From: Blastocatellia bacterium
Lineage (GTDB): Bacteria; Acidobacteriota; Blastocatellia; Pyrinomonadales; Pyrinomonadaceae
Assembly: GCA_003168335.1 (NCBI GenBank)
Contig: PMSM01000002.1
Coordinates: forward strand, 1 to 64,000
Length of the DNA: 64,000 nucleotides
Direction of reading: 5' to 3'
The translations under genes were made by a program, and so were the position numbers. Shown here one piece after another: positions 56,180 to 64,000 of the stretch. Every line of letters begins with the position of its first letter. The first letter of the stretch is position 1. Below the pieces are notes generated by a model. That model was not told where the DNA came from. It was given only the letters and a program-made list of their open reading frames with translations, and did no database searches.

Positions 56180-56226
56180 CTCAACACGGTCCGTGCTGCA
56201 CGGTGCGTGGTGGTGCTAATGAACTT

Positions 56227-57333
56227 ATGAAAGTCGCAGTAGCCATGTCCGGTGGGGTGGATTCGTCCGCAGCAGCCGCAATTCTGAAAGAGCAGGGCCA
56301 CGAACTGGTCGGCTTTACGATGCAGTTGTGGAACCAGAATCGCGGCATCAGTGTGGATGAAAACGGCGAATCGCTGCCTTCGCGTTGTTGTTCACTCGAC
56401 GACGTTTACGATGCTCGCCGGGTGGCCGAAGAGCTTGGCTTTCCATTTTATGTTTTGAATCTCGAACGCGAATTCGAGCGCGACGTGGTGCAGCCGTTTG
56501 TCGCCAGTTATCTAAATGGCGAGACGCCGATCCCGTGCGTCGCCTGCAACAGTCGTCTGAAGTTTGCTTCGCTGGATCGTCTGGCGGTCAGTCTCGGTTG
56601 CGAGAAAGTCGCCACGGGTCATTACGCGCGAGTTGAATTCGATTGTGAGACTGGTCGTTATCAGCTCTTACGTGGACGCGACAGCCAGAAGGACCAGTCG
56701 TACTTTCTGTGGGAGCTGACCCAGGACCAGCTTTCGCGTTCGATGTTTCCGCTGGGCGAAATGTCGAAGCCCGCTGCGCGAGAGGCCGCCCGTCGCCACG
56801 AGCTGGCGGTGGCGGAAAAGTCTGAGTCGCAGGAAATCTGTTTCGTTCCCGACGGTGACTACGCGGGGTTTATCGATCGCTATCTCGCGGCCGAAGGACA
56901 AACCGGACGCTTGCCGGGCGCGGGTGAGATTGTGAGCACCGGCGGGAAAATGATTGGCGAGCACACCGGCATACATCACTACACGATCGGACAGCGCCGC
57001 GGGATTGGCATTTCAAGTGCGCTGCCGCTGTATGTCACCGGAATTGATTCAGCCCACAACCGGATCGTCGTGGGTAACCAGGAAGAATTGTTGCGCGAAG
57101 AATTCACGGCGGCCGGCGTCAACTGGATCGCTTTCGATAATCCGACCGCACCAGTTCGCGCCGAGGTGCGGGTGCGTTACCGGCACACTGCTGAGCCGGC
57201 CACGATTACTCCCGTGTCCGACCACCGCGTGCAGGTTAAGTTTGATGAACCGCAGCGCGCGATCACCCCGGGGCAGGCGACTGTCTTCTATCGTGGTGAT
57301 GAAGTCGTCGGTGGCGGCTGGATTGTTAAGTAG
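56227..57333 (+). CDS. mnmA: tRNA-specific 2-thiouridylase MnmA
   Basis: This 368-residue protein has the PP-loop SGGVDSS (residues 8-14), the catalytic Cys104 in PIPCVACN, and the second catalytic Cys205 in [10 protein letters not shown]. It also has the IGQRRG signature. It uses ATP and a persulphide sulphur donor to thiolate uridine 34 of tRNA-Lys, Glu and Gln in the cytosol. I start it at ATG 56227, because the family begins directly with the PP-loop strand; GTG 56203 is the other option. A 36-bp inverted repeat lies just upstream, and a CAGACTTTAGTCTG-type palindrome overlaps the stop codon. Confidence 0.95.
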   Translation: MKVAVAMSGGVDSSAAAAILKEQGHELVGFTMQLWNQNRGISVDENGESLPSRCCSLDDVYDARRVAEELGFPFYVLNLEREFERDVVQPFVASYLNGETPIPCVACNSRLKFASLDRLAVSLGCEKVATGHYARVEFDCETGRYQLLRGRDSQKDQSYFLWELTQDQLSRSMFPLGEMSKPAAREAARRHELAVAEKSESQEICFVPDGDYAGFIDRYLAAEGQTGRLPGAGEIVSTGGKMIGEHTGIHHYTIGQRRGIGISSALPLYVTGIDSAHNRIVVGNQEELLREEFTAAGVNWIAFDNPTAPVRAEVRVRYRHTAEPATITPVSDHRVQVKFDEPQRAITPGQATVFYRGDEVVGGGWIVK

Positions 57334-57397
57334 CACAGACTTTAGTCTGTGATGGTTCGAGTTGATCCAGACATTAATCACAGACTAAAGTCTGTGC
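57333..57397. repeat. CAGACTTTAGTCTG-type palindrome after mnmA
   Basis: GCACAGACTTTAGTCTGTGA and its near-perfect inverse at 57378-57397 flank a 25-base centre. It abuts the mnmA stop and may act as a terminator-like structure. It is the same family as the in-gene copy at 48219. Confidence 0.75.
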
Positions 57398-57473
57398 CTC
57401 CTAAACCTTTTCGACCCTCGACTCGTACTCACAATCAGCCAAAATTCCTGGAGAACTAATAGGTAAACCGCTT

Positions 57474-59276
57474 ATGGCAATGTCAAAAACTCGCAAAGTC
57501 GTAATCACAATCGGGGGCATTCTGCTCGGACTCATACTCATAGTTGTCGTCGGTATCGCCATCATTGTTTCCGCGCTGCGCGGGAACCGGCCATCGATTC
57601 GTGACAATAGCGTACTGGCCCTGAAAATTTCCGGAGCCCTGCCGGACTATGTTCCCGATGATCCGTTTCGCCGCCTCTTCGGCGGTCAGCCGCAATCGCT
57701 CAACAGCCTGATGACGCAGTTCCGCAAAGCGAAAACTGACAAGCGCATCTCGGCAGTGATGTTGGACATCGACATGTCAGACGCGGGTTGGGCCAAGTCG
57801 GAAGAAATTCGCGGGGCGATTGCAGACTTTCGCGCCTCGGGCAAACCCGTCTATGCCTACATGGAGACAGGTCTCAACAAGGACTATTACATTGCCACGG
57901 CCTGCGACAAGATCTTTGTGCCGCCACCGGGTGAGTTATTCACGATCGGTCTGGCGGCGGACGTGATGTTCTTCCGCGGCTCCCTCGACAAGCTGGGAAT
58001 CTATCCCGACATTTACCAGATCGGGAAATACAAGAGCGCCGGCGACATGTTCACGCAAAAAGAGATGACGCCCGCTCATCGCGAGTTCATTGACGCGCTG
58101 CTCAACGACCTGTATGGCCGCTACATCGAAGAGATTGCCAAAGCGCGCTCGAAAACGCCCGACGCCATGAAGGCGCTCATCGATAATGCGCCGTACACGG
58201 CGACGCAAGCGAAAGACAACGGAATGATCGACGGCGCTTTGTATCACGACGAGGTCGAGAAGGAGCTGAAGAAGCGCCTCGGCTACAAAGACAGTGACGA
58301 AATGCCCATTGCCAGGGCCGGGGATTACCGGCAGATTTCTCAGGAGTCTTTGGGCTTGAACAAAGGCGAGCGCATCGCTGTGGTCTACGCCACGGGCGAC
58401 ATCACCTCAGGCAAGTCTACATTCGGCGGCTCTGGCGAAGAGACGATCGGATCGGATTCGCTGGTTAAGACCATCAACGACGCTCGCGATGACAAGAGCA
58501 TCAAGGCCATCGTTTTGCGCATAGACAGTCCGGGCGGGTCAGGTCTGGCTTCCGACATCATCTGGCGCGCTATTGAGTCGGCCAAAGAGAAGAAGCCCGT
58601 CGTAGTTTCGATGAGCGACGTCGCGGCATCGGGTGGCTACTACATCGCTTGTAACGCAAACAAGATTGTCGCTGAGCCTTCGACGATCACCGGTTCGATT
58701 GGGGTCCTGGGCGGCAAGCCGGTCCTCAAGGGATTCTATGACTGGATCGGGGTGACGAACGAGTATGTGCTGCGTGGCAAAAACGCCGGCATGTTTCGCG
58801 AGACGGAAAAGTTTAGCGACGACGAACGAAAGAAGTGGATAGAGTTTTTGAACACCACCTACGATGACTTCATCTCAAAAGTCGGGAAGGGCCGTAGCAA
58901 AGAGAAAACCTACATCGATACGATTGGCCAGGGTCGTGTGTGGACCGGCCGCCAGGGAAAAGAAAATGGACTGGTGGACGAGTACGGCGGACTTGATAAG
59001 GCGATCGAGATCGCCAAGCAACTCGCCAAGATTCCAGCTGACCAGAGTGTCCAGCGCGTGATCTTGCCAAAGCCGCCCGGCTTCATCGAGCAATTGATGA
59101 ACAGCGGTGACGATGGCGAGGGCGACCAGACGACTGCCCAGGCGAAGCAGCAGGCAGCAATCCTCGAAGCGATGCCGGTGGACGTCCGGCGTGCCTTGCG
59201 GTACGCGCAGTTGCTTGATCGGTCGAGGAGTGGCGAAGCGATCTACATGCTGCCGTTTAGTTTGCGGATCAGGTAG
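57474..59276 (+). CDS. sppA: Signal peptide peptidase SppA, long (tandem-domain) form
   Basis: This 600-residue membrane protease has an N-terminal anchor (about 10-33) and two Clp-like halves, the long form also found in E. coli. The general-base Lys lies in the first half (Lys185, motif QIGKYKSAG). The nucleophile Ser386 lies in the second half (SDVAASGGYY), followed by TGSIGVLGG. The complex should cleave leftover signal peptides and membrane stubs at the periplasmic face of the membrane. The ATG at 57474 has AGGT about 12 bases upstream; the next ATG, at 57480, is equally possible. It is probably monocistronic: the next gene is 123 bases downstream and a repeat lies between. Confidence 0.95.
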   Translation: MAMSKTRKVVITIGGILLGLILIVVVGIAIIVSALRGNRPSIRDNSVLALKISGALPDYVPDDPFRRLFGGQPQSLNSLMTQFRKAKTDKRISAVMLDIDMSDAGWAKSEEIRGAIADFRASGKPVYAYMETGLNKDYYIATACDKIFVPPPGELFTIGLAADVMFFRGSLDKLGIYPDIYQIGKYKSAGDMFTQKEMTPAHREFIDALLNDLYGRYIEEIAKARSKTPDAMKALIDNAPYTATQAKDNGMIDGALYHDEVEKELKKRLGYKDSDEMPIARAGDYRQISQESLGLNKGERIAVVYATGDITSGKSTFGGSGEETIGSDSLVKTINDARDDKSIKAIVLRIDSPGGSGLASDIIWRAIESAKEKKPVVVSMSDVAASGGYYIACNANKIVAEPSTITGSIGVLGGKPVLKGFYDWIGVTNEYVLRGKNAGMFRETEKFSDDERKKWIEFLNTTYDDFISKVGKGRSKEKTYIDTIGQGRVWTGRQGKENGLVDEYGGLDKAIEIAKQLAKIPADQSVQRVILPKPPGFIEQLMNSGDDGEGDQTTAQAKQQAAILEAMPVDVRRALRYAQLLDRSRSGEAIYMLPFSLRIR

Positions 59277-59322
59277 GCACGGTGTGCGACGAGCTTCGGT
59301 TGTCATATTTCTTTGCGCTTGT

Positions 59323-59374
59323 GTTTAGAAGCGGGCTACCGCCCGCTTAGTCGGGCAGTAGCCCGACTCTAAAC
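59323..59374. repeat. 52-bp GTTTAGA-type palindromic repeat (copy B)
   Basis: This is the exact reverse complement of 47730-47781, base for base over 52 positions. It sits just upstream of the OmpR-type regulator gene. The 11.5-kb spacing and perfect identity suggest recent copying or gene conversion. Confidence 0.88.
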
Positions 59375-59399
59375 ATTCTAATTCCGCTCTTGAGAATCA

Positions 59400-60071
59400 G
59401 TGAGAATCCTTCTGGTAGAAGACGAGCCACGCATGGCGCAAGTTCTCGCCAAAGGCTTGCGCGAGCACTCCTACGCCGTCGATATGGCCGGCGACGGCAA
59501 CGCGGCGCTCTATCAAACCTCAATCAACGATTACGATCTAATTCTGCTCGACGTGCTGCTTCCCGGGCCGGACGGGTTTGAAGTGTGTCGCGAGCTGCGC
59601 GCCCGCGGCGATGCCACGCCGGTCCTGATGCTGACGGCGCGGGCGACCGTCGACGATCGCATTACCGGTCTGGATGCCGGGGCGGACGATTATCTGACCA
59701 AGCCTTTTGCGTTCCGCGAACTGCTTGCGCGGGTCAGGGCGCTGCTGAGACGCGAGCCGCAGCTTCATCCAGGTCTGGTGCAACTCGATGATTTGGTGCT
59801 GGACTCGGCCAGTCATCGAGTCTCTCGCGCTGATCGTGAAATAGAACTCACCGCGAAAGAATATGCGTTGCTGGAATATCTGGCCCGCCGCGCCGGCCAG
59901 TTAGTCTCGCGCGCGGAGATCGCGGCGCACGTCTGGGACCAGTCCTTCGATCCTTTCTCAAACACCATCGAGGTTTACGTTAACCGGCTGCGCAAAAAGA
60001 TCGACGAACAACATCCAGTCAAACTCATCCACACCCGCCGCGGCGAAGGCTATATCCTCGAGCCGCGTTAA
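59400..60071 (+). CDS. OmpR/PhoB-family response regulator (no adjacent kinase)
   Basis: This 223-residue protein has a receiver with acidic pocket EDE, phospho-acceptor Asp in LILLDVLLPGPDG (about 51) and Lys in LTKPFAF. The winged-helix C-terminal domain reads LTAKEYALLEYLARRAGQLVSR and VYVNRLRKKID. It begins at GTG 59400, directly after a 52-bp repeat. OmpR-type regulators are usually followed by their kinase gene; here the next gene is an outer-membrane factor, so this one is an orphan in the window. The tripartite efflux genes start 201 bases downstream on the same strand, and control of them is the obvious hypothesis. Confidence 0.92.
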   Translation: MRILLVEDEPRMAQVLAKGLREHSYAVDMAGDGNAALYQTSINDYDLILLDVLLPGPDGFEVCRELRARGDATPVLMLTARATVDDRITGLDAGADDYLTKPFAFRELLARVRALLRREPQLHPGLVQLDDLVLDSASHRVSRADREIELTAKEYALLEYLARRAGQLVSRAEIAAHVWDQSFDPFSNTIEVYVNRLRKKIDEQHPVKLIHTRRGEGYILEPR

Positions 60072-60106
60072 TGTCCGGCAAACTTTAGTTTGTGGCTTTC
60101 TCAAGT

Positions 60107-60206
60107 TCCCCTCTCCCGATGGGGGAGGGGTTAGGGGAGAGGGACTGACGCGTCGCACAAACCCCCACCCCCAACCCTCCGCCAGCGGGGGAGGGAGATT
60201 GCAGAA
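60107..60206. repeat. CTCTCCC-type hairpin repeat
   Basis: CCCCTCTCCCGATGGGGGAG and a related G/C-rich hairpin form a two-hairpin unit like that at 20378-20483. It is in the gap between the OmpR-type regulator and the TolC-type gene. It is preceded by a half copy of the AAACTTTAGTTT-type palindrome at 60074-60094. Confidence 0.65.
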
Positions 60207-60272
60207 CGAGAAACTTAAGTTAATCTTCCATTAAGGTAAACGTCCGTATACTCACCGCTCTCAGACCAGGTT

Positions 60273-61718
60273 ATGCGGAACACATCGAAGGCAGGCGTAC
60301 GCTTGCTCTCAGCCCTAGCGGCGCTGGCATGCTTTCCAGGATTCGTGTGCGCGCAGACACCGTCGCCGCAATCGACGCCTTTTGCTGTTCCAAATGCGCC
60401 TGGCCCGTCGTCGACTCCGGCCGCGACACCGGTTCCCGGATCAGCCGCGCCCGTTTCGCTGGGCGGTCAGACTTCGCCGAACGCCAATTCGCTTACGCTC
60501 GAGGAAGCGCTACGTCTGGCGAAGGCGCAGGCGTCTTCTTTTCAACAGGCGGGGCTGAACGAACAAATTGCTGCTGAAGATGTGAAGCAGGCACAGGCTG
60601 CTTTTCTGCCGAAGGTGAGTGCGCCGCTGAGCTACATCTACACGTCGCCGGCGTTAGGTCTGAAGCCGGGTGAGCCGCGCGCGCCGAGTTTTATCGCGAA
60701 CAATGCGATCAGCGAGTACCAGGCGTTGGTGAATGTCTCGGGAGATTTTGATATTGCCGGCAAGCTCCGCGCCGGCCTGGCGCGGAATCGCGCGCTGCTC
60801 GCCGCGGCGCACGCCGGCACCGAAGTCGCACGCCGCGCGTTGGCTCAGGCCGTGCTCGAAACTTATTTCGGATTGGCATTGGCGATCGCGCAGCGGACTG
60901 CGGCAGAAGGAAACCTGGCCGCAGCCGAAGAGTTTGAGCGCATTACTTCGCTCCTGCTAAGCGGCGGTGAAATTGCCCCGGTTGATTTGACGCGAGCGCA
61001 TCTGCAAACCATTGTGCGTGGCGATGAATTGGAAAGGGCGCGCGCAAATGAAGAAGTCACGGCCGGATCTCTGCGGGTGCTGGTCGGCTATGATTTCACG
61101 CGCCCAATCAGCACGACGGATTTGGCACTGATCCTGCCGAACGATAACGAATTTCAGCAGTTCAGTCCCGGTGACGTTCCGCGCCGGCCTGAGTTCGCGC
61201 AACTTGAAGCACAGCTTCGCGCCGCCAGACAAGACATTAGGATCACGCGCTCTGATCGTTTGCCGGCGCTTTCGTATTCAATGAATGGTGGCTTCGATAC
61301 AGACTCGCTCAAGGGTCCGCGACTCAAGGAACATTCAGGGGTATCGGCGGCGGTGAGTCTCAGCATTCCCATCTTTGATTGGGGCGCCACCCGCAGCAAA
61401 GAACGTCAGGCGCGTCTGCGGGTTCAGGTAGCAGAGAACGAGCGCACCGTTGCCCTGCGCGGGTTTACGCAACAGTTCTATGCGGCGCGATCCCAGGCAG
61501 CCAGCGCGGCCGAGCGCGTGCGATTGGCGCGGGAGGGGATCCTGCAAGCGCAAAACAATCTGTCAGCTTCGATTGCGCGTTACCGCGCGGGTGAAGCGCA
61601 GATTATCGAGGTCACCGACGCGCAAACTATGCTGGTGACCCAGCGCACGGCCCTTTACCAGGCACTATTCGATTATCAAACGGCGCTCGGGCGTCTGAGA
61701 CAAGCGACAGGACAATGA
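60273..61718 (+). CDS. TolC-family outer membrane efflux protein
   Basis: This 481-residue protein has a signal peptide (VRLLSALAALACFPGFVCA). A Pro/Thr-rich lead follows, then the TolC fold: helical repeats with LTLEEALRLAKAQ at about residue 75, the turn VETYFGLALA, and a second repeat ending with RYRAGEAQIIEVTDAQTML and AQTGQATG-type residues. It should trimerise to form the outer-membrane exit duct of an RND efflux pump. It overlaps the start of the adaptor gene by 4 bases (ATGA), so translation is coupled. This is the first gene of a three-gene efflux operon. Substrate is not evident. Confidence 0.92.
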   Translation: MRNTSKAGVRLLSALAALACFPGFVCAQTPSPQSTPFAVPNAPGPSSTPAATPVPGSAAPVSLGGQTSPNANSLTLEEALRLAKAQASSFQQAGLNEQIAAEDVKQAQAAFLPKVSAPLSYIYTSPALGLKPGEPRAPSFIANNAISEYQALVNVSGDFDIAGKLRAGLARNRALLAAAHAGTEVARRALAQAVLETYFGLALAIAQRTAAEGNLAAAEEFERITSLLLSGGEIAPVDLTRAHLQTIVRGDELERARANEEVTAGSLRVLVGYDFTRPISTTDLALILPNDNEFQQFSPGDVPRRPEFAQLEAQLRAARQDIRITRSDRLPALSYSMNGGFDTDSLKGPRLKEHSGVSAAVSLSIPIFDWGATRSKERQARLRVQVAENERTVALRGFTQQFYAARSQAASAAERVRLAREGILQAQNNLSASIARYRAGEAQIIEVTDAQTMLVTQRTALYQALFDYQTALGRLRQATGQ

Positions 61719-63124
61719 AGCCAGAAGACGATTTAGACAAGCGCTCAACCGAAAGCGGCGAACCGGCTCACGAGTTTGCTTCTTATGAGCAGACACAGGT
61801 GCGTCGTGGATCGATGACGCCTCGACAGCGAAATCTCGTGGTCGTCTTGTCAGCGCTCGCCTTGCTCGTGATTCTCCTGATCGTCGTAGTCGTGTGGCGA
61901 CGGAAAACTGCGGTGACGGCCGAGGAAACGACGACGCCAATCGTCAGCGTGAAGGTGGGCAAAGCCGAGAAGGACGCCATCGCCGCCCAGATAGTAGCGG
62001 TCGGTACGATCTGGCCGCGAGAAAAATCTGATGTTGGAGCCAAGATTAGCGCGCAAATTAAAAAGATGGCGCTGTTGAAAAACAAGGTCGTCAGAGCGGG
62101 CGAGGTCATCGCCACTCTTGAGTCGCGCGATCTCCAGGCTCAACGGGCCGAAGCGGTCGCAGCTCTAAATCAGGAACGCGCCAGCGAGCGCAGCGTAACC
62201 ACCGGCACGATTCCGCAAACCAACGCGCAGGATCAGAAAGCTTTGCGGGATGCGCGCGCCAAAGCCATCACGGCGCGGGCGACCTTCGAACGTCGGCAGG
62301 TGCTCTATCAGAATGGTGGCATCTCGAAAAAGGATCTGGAAGCGTCACAACTTGATCGGGCGACTGCCGAAAGCGAACTCCGCCTTGCTGAACAAACGAT
62401 AACGCTGCGGGCGACGTCGCTTAACCCAAACGATCGCGCGCTCGCCGCCGCCAGAGTTGCGCAGGCGCAACAGCACCTGGCCACCCTCGACGCGCAGCTC
62501 AGCTATGCCACCATTCGCGCGCCCATCACCGGCATCGTCACAGACCAATTTCAATACGAGGGCGAGTTCGCATTGGCGGGTGGAAAGCTCGTAACCATTG
62601 CCGACATCAGCGAAGTGATCGTCAAGGCTCCCTTTGCCGACACGGTCGCGGCACAGCTCAAAGTGGGGGATCCCGCAGCGGTCTTGCCCACGGATACTTC
62701 AAGTGAAGAAATGAAAGGTCGGATCACCTTGCTCAGCCGCTCGTCTGATCCAACCAATCGCACAGTTGAAGTATGGGTGACGCTGGCGAACGGTGCGGGC
62801 AAGTTGCGATCGAATGGAGCGGCGCAGATCACTATTTCCGCCAACTCAAAAACCGATGCGGTTGTAGTTCCGACCTCAGCAGTGACGCTTGACGCCAGCA
62901 ATGCCAATGAAGGAACAGTGATGGTCGTGGACGGTGCGTCGGTCGCGCACGAAACAAAAGTTACCGTTGGGATTCGCACCCGCGACCAGATGGAAATTAC
63001 CTCCGGCTTGCAGGGCGGCGAGACGTTGGTGATTGAAGGCAACTACTCGCTGGCCGACGGGACCAGGGTCGAGATTGCCAAGGATGAACCAGGGAAAGAT
63101 GAGAAAAAGCCGGAAGAGAAGTGA
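61715..63124 (+). CDS. RND efflux periplasmic adaptor (HlyD/MFP family)
   Basis: This 469-residue protein has one N-terminal membrane anchor (about 35-54), then the adaptor fold. The barrel-sandwich lipoyl-like half reads GAKISAQIKKMALLKNKVVRAGEVIATLESRDLQ. A long coiled hairpin (about 145-255), the second lipoyl half (YATIRAPITGIVTDQF) and a beta-barrel and membrane-proximal part follow. It should connect the RND pump in the inner membrane with the TolC-type duct. Its ATG overlaps the tolC-like stop. The end is Lys/Glu-rich. The pump gene follows after a 222-base gap occupied by a palindromic element. Confidence 0.93.
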   Translation: MKPEDDLDKRSTESGEPAHEFASYEQTQVRRGSMTPRQRNLVVVLSALALLVILLIVVVVWRRKTAVTAEETTTPIVSVKVGKAEKDAIAAQIVAVGTIWPREKSDVGAKISAQIKKMALLKNKVVRAGEVIATLESRDLQAQRAEAVAALNQERASERSVTTGTIPQTNAQDQKALRDARAKAITARATFERRQVLYQNGGISKKDLEASQLDRATAESELRLAEQTITLRATSLNPNDRALAAARVAQAQQHLATLDAQLSYATIRAPITGIVTDQFQYEGEFALAGGKLVTIADISEVIVKAPFADTVAAQLKVGDPAAVLPTDTSSEEMKGRITLLSRSSDPTNRTVEVWVTLANGAGKLRSNGAAQITISANSKTDAVVVPTSAVTLDASNANEGTVMVVDGASVAHETKVTVGIRTRDQMEITSGLQGGETLVIEGNYSLADGTRVEIAKDEPGKDEKKPEEK

Positions 63125-63133
63125 GGTTGACTC

Positions 63134-63338
63134 TGTGGAGTGCGCCGGCAGAGCGAAGCGGCGACGGCGCTTTATGTCCGACAAACTTTAATTTGTCGCT
63201 TTGAGTAGCACAGGCTGCCAGCCTGTGCACAGACACTACAGGCTGGCAGCCTGTAGTACCGTAATCGACAAACTGAAGTTTGTCGGACAACAACATCCAA
63301 AGCGGTGTCGCCGCTTCGCTTTGCCACCGCACTCCAAA
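63134..63338. repeat. Nested palindromic element, GGAGTGCG family (copy 3)
   Basis: The outermost ends are GTGGAGTGCGCC and CACCGCACTCC. Inside lies an inverted repeat GTCCGACAAACTTTAATTTG with its complement, and inside that a third on CAGGCTGCCAGCCTG. Three repeat families are nested in one another between the adaptor and pump genes, likely by successive insertion. Confidence 0.8.
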
Positions 63339-63346
63339 AGAAGATC

Positions 63347-64000
63347 ATGAATCTCGCCCGCCTGGTCTCGAACCAATCACGCGCCGTGCTGGTCTTTGTG
63401 GCCTTGATCTGCGCGGGTGGGTTATATGCAGCCTGGCAATTGCCAATCGCAATTTTTCCGGCAACCGATTTCCCTCGCATCGTAATCATTGTTGATAACG
63501 GCGTGGCGCCGGCGCCGCAGACGCTGGTCTCGGTCACCCGCCCCATCGAAGAGGCAATGAACGGGATTCCCGGCATTCAGCGCATCAAGTCGAAAACCTC
63601 GCGCGGCTCTTCGGAAATAAGTCTTTTCTTCAACTGGAATGTCGATATCGTTCAATCACTGCAATTGGTCCAGGCCCGCCTTTCACAGCTGGCCTCGACG
63701 TTGCCGCCGACGGCCAGGATTGAGCACGTCGAGCGGCTGACTTTCGCCGTCTTTCCCGTGACCGGCTACAGTCTGACCTCGGACACGCGCGACCTGGCCA
63801 GTCTACGCGACATCGCCACCTACACTATTCGTCCGCAACTCGCTCGCTTGCCCGGTGTCGCAACTGTGGGCGTGGCCGGCGGCAAGACGCGCGAATTCCA
63901 CGTCCGCGTCGATCCAGACCGTCTGGTGGCCCACAACGTTTCAGTCCAGCAGGTGGTTGAGGCGGTCCATAATTCGAACATCATCGTCTCTCCAGGTCTG
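63347..64000 (+). CDS. RND efflux transporter, AcrB/CusA-like (3' end outside window)
   Basis: The open frame starts at ATG 63347 and runs off the window after 218 residues. The first transmembrane helix (VLVFVALICAGGLYAAW) and the porter-domain opening (ATDFPRIVIIVDNGVAPAPQTLVSVTRPIEEAMNGIPGIQRIKS, then LQLVQARLSQLASTLPP) match RND pumps of the hydrophobic/amphiphilic or heavy-metal classes. It should be the proton-driven inner-membrane pump of the tripartite system with the two upstream genes. The substrate class cannot be judged from this fragment, and the missing rest should contain the charged residues in TM4 needed for proton transfer. Confidence 0.92.
   Translation, partial: MNLARLVSNQSRAVLVFVALICAGGLYAAWQLPIAIFPATDFPRIVIIVDNGVAPAPQTLVSVTRPIEEAMNGIPGIQRIKSKTSRGSSEISLFFNWNVDIVQSLQLVQARLSQLASTLPPTARIEHVERLTFAVFPVTGYSLTSDTRDLASLRDIATYTIRPQLARLPGVATVGVAGGKTREFHVRVDPDRLVAHNVSVQQVVEAVHNSNIIVSPGL

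Overview
The window looks like a chromosomal segment of a soil-type Acidobacteriota, probably class Blastocatellia. This is inferred from family content, not from a marker gene. Pointers are a VWFA-related acidobacterial protein, two ECF sigma factors each followed by a large Ser/Thr kinase, a tricorn-type peptidase, a large PAS/GAF kinase complement, and many dispersed palindromic repeats. GC content is moderately high by eye. Coding density is ordinary, but many intergenic gaps carry palindromes.

Layout. 1-23.8 kb is a signalling block. Two giant multi-PAS histidine kinases are divergently oriented; the first runs off the left edge. The second is followed by a NarL-type response regulator, and a near-twin regulator comes next. 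Then comes a same-strand run at 13.7-21.9 kb: PAS kinase, hybrid kinase with a receiver at each end, receiver-GGDEF-EAL protein, and NtrC-type sigma-54 activator. A Ser/Thr kinase with its own terminator closes the block. 24-25.6 kb holds a MITE-like element, a 42-bp minisatellite and a secreted unknown protein. 25.69-33.6 kb is bounded by a tRNA-Arg(ACG) gene and a perfect 49-bp copy of its 3' part. It contains secreted/lipoprotein unknowns, an ECF sigma factor and a TPR-tailed Ser/Thr kinase, and is a candidate genomic island with no visible integrase. 33.7-40.3 kb has a VWA protein, a zinc-ribbon membrane protein, a secreted protein and a second sigma/kinase pair.

40.9-47.7 kb carries a tricorn-like peptidase, a YggX-like protein, a PrxQ-type peroxiredoxin, an exported unknown and a thiolase. 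47.8-56 kb has a PD-(D/E)XK-like protein and a NorD/CbbO-like VWA protein, an FGE-fold protein, a CbbQ/NorQ-like AAA+ ATPase and a DUF2314-like lipoprotein. 56.2-64 kb has mnmA, sppA, an orphan OmpR-type regulator and a tripartite RND efflux operon whose pump gene is cut by the right edge.

How the genes relate. The left third converts sensory input into transcriptional output (NarL pair, sigma-54 activator), probable c-di-GMP turnover and Ser/Thr phosphorylation. The VWA/AAA+ pair resembles metalloenzyme activases, but no RuBisCO or nitric-oxide-reductase client is present. The most unusual features are the tRNA-bounded interval with a gene fused to the tRNA fragment, palindromic elements read in frame inside two proteins, an identical 52-bp repeat in opposite orientations 11.5 kb apart, and a triply nested palindromic element inside the efflux operon.
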